Source: Chitinophagaceae bacterium UBA4412 (GTDB lineage Bacteria > Bacteroidota > Bacteroidia > Chitinophagales > Chitinophagaceae). Taken from it: a stretch of 5,874 nt of DNA. Shown piece by piece: positions 5,644 to 5,874 of the stretch (position 1 is its first letter; the number at the start of each line of letters is the position of its first letter). Location of the stretch: positions 9,964 to 15,837 of the forward strand of contig DGQO01000259.1 in the NCBI GenBank assembly GCA_002400445.1, given 5' to 3'. Below the pieces are notes generated by a model. It was not told where the DNA came from. It saw nothing but the letters and a program-made list of their open reading frames with translations, and ran no database searches. The translations under genes and the position numbers were made by a program.

Positions 5644-5874
5644 ATGATTACAGAAGAGCAACTCAAGAAATTGCATGCGGAAAATGCTTTATTGAAGAAC
5701 GAGCTTGACGATGTAAATATGATGATCAGCGTAAGAGAGGAAGAACTGGAACTGCTCAGGCAGCGTGCACAGGAAGCAACAGAACTGCGCAGCAAGCTTC
5801 AGGGTAATCTCAATGCTTTTGAGCAAATGCAAAACCAAATGGGTAGCCTGCAGCAAAAAACCGCTGGCAGCCAG
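5644..5874 (+). CDS. Hypothetical coiled-coil protein, 3'-truncated
   Basis: An ATG at 5644 opens a frame of 77 codons that is still open at the window edge. The translation begins MITEEQLKKLHAENALLKNE and is rich in Glu, Gln, Leu and Lys, with Leu/Met/Val at heptad-like spacing through about residue 65, the signature of a long parallel coiled coil. There is no signal peptide or membrane segment, so it is probably cytoplasmic. The helical stretch loosens into QQKTAGSQ at the edge. I do not recognise the family. Upstream bases (TTAAAATTTATCT) hold no Shine-Dalgarno, which is common in this phylum. The start is chosen because it is the first in-frame ATG and the coiled coil begins at once. It could be a short structural or regulatory protein, or the N-terminus of something larger. 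Confidence 0.65.
   Translation, partial: MITEEQLKKLHAENALLKNELDDVNMMISVREEELELLRQRAQEATELRSKLQGNLNAFEQMQNQMGSLQQKTAGSQ

Noticed and set aside
5550..5708. 52-codon open frame (MHLQNSKCLNVYLNDS...) overlapping the start of the coiled-coil gene
   Set aside because: Short, no ribosome binding site, and it overlaps 65 bases of a better-supported frame; most likely chance.

Overview
The window reads as a piece of a Bacteroidota chromosome, most likely Chitinophagaceae or a near relative. This rests on the type of sensor kinase (periplasmic propeller repeats, Y_Y_Y domain, HisKA_3 core), a UMP kinase that closely resembles those of the phylum as I remember them, a lysine-rich histone-H1-like protein, AT-rich intergenic DNA and mostly weak Shine-Dalgarno sequences. 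All genes lie on the + strand. No RNA gene, CRISPR array, insertion sequence or phage gene is visible.

Layout: (1) 1-603 is the 3' part of a Lys/Ala-rich, H1-like DNA-binding protein gene built on a 60-bp (20-residue) tandem repeat. It is followed by a good hairpin terminator at 627-659. (2) 746-3751 encodes a 1001-residue sensor histidine kinase starting at TTG. It has a signal peptide, a periplasmic propeller, a Y_Y_Y domain, one membrane helix, a HisKA_3 H-box and an ATPase domain. (3) 3809-4486, 57 nt downstream, encodes its likely partner, a NarL/LuxR-type response regulator. (4) 4487-4666 is a 180-nt spacer with a candidate Bacteroidota promoter. (5) 4667-5377 is pyrH (UMP kinase, 236 aa). 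The longer open frame back to 4508 is not supported as protein. (6) 5378-5643 is a 266-nt spacer with a possible weak terminator and a 7-bp inverted repeat around a structured segment. (7) 5644-5874 is the start of a coiled-coil hypothetical protein that runs off the window.

Working together: the kinase and regulator look like a two-gene signalling operon. An envelope signal is read by the propeller and passed across one membrane helix to the kinase core, from His816 to Asp59 of the regulator, which then acts through its LuxR-type helix-turn-helix. The signal and target genes cannot be read from the window. The H1-like protein, pyrH and the coiled-coil gene look like separate transcription units.

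I do not see a clearly new biological system. The points most worth a second look are the loss of the phosphatase-type Gln in the kinase H-box, the recently expanded 60-bp repeat in the H1-like gene, the TTG start of the kinase, and the structured element downstream of pyrH.
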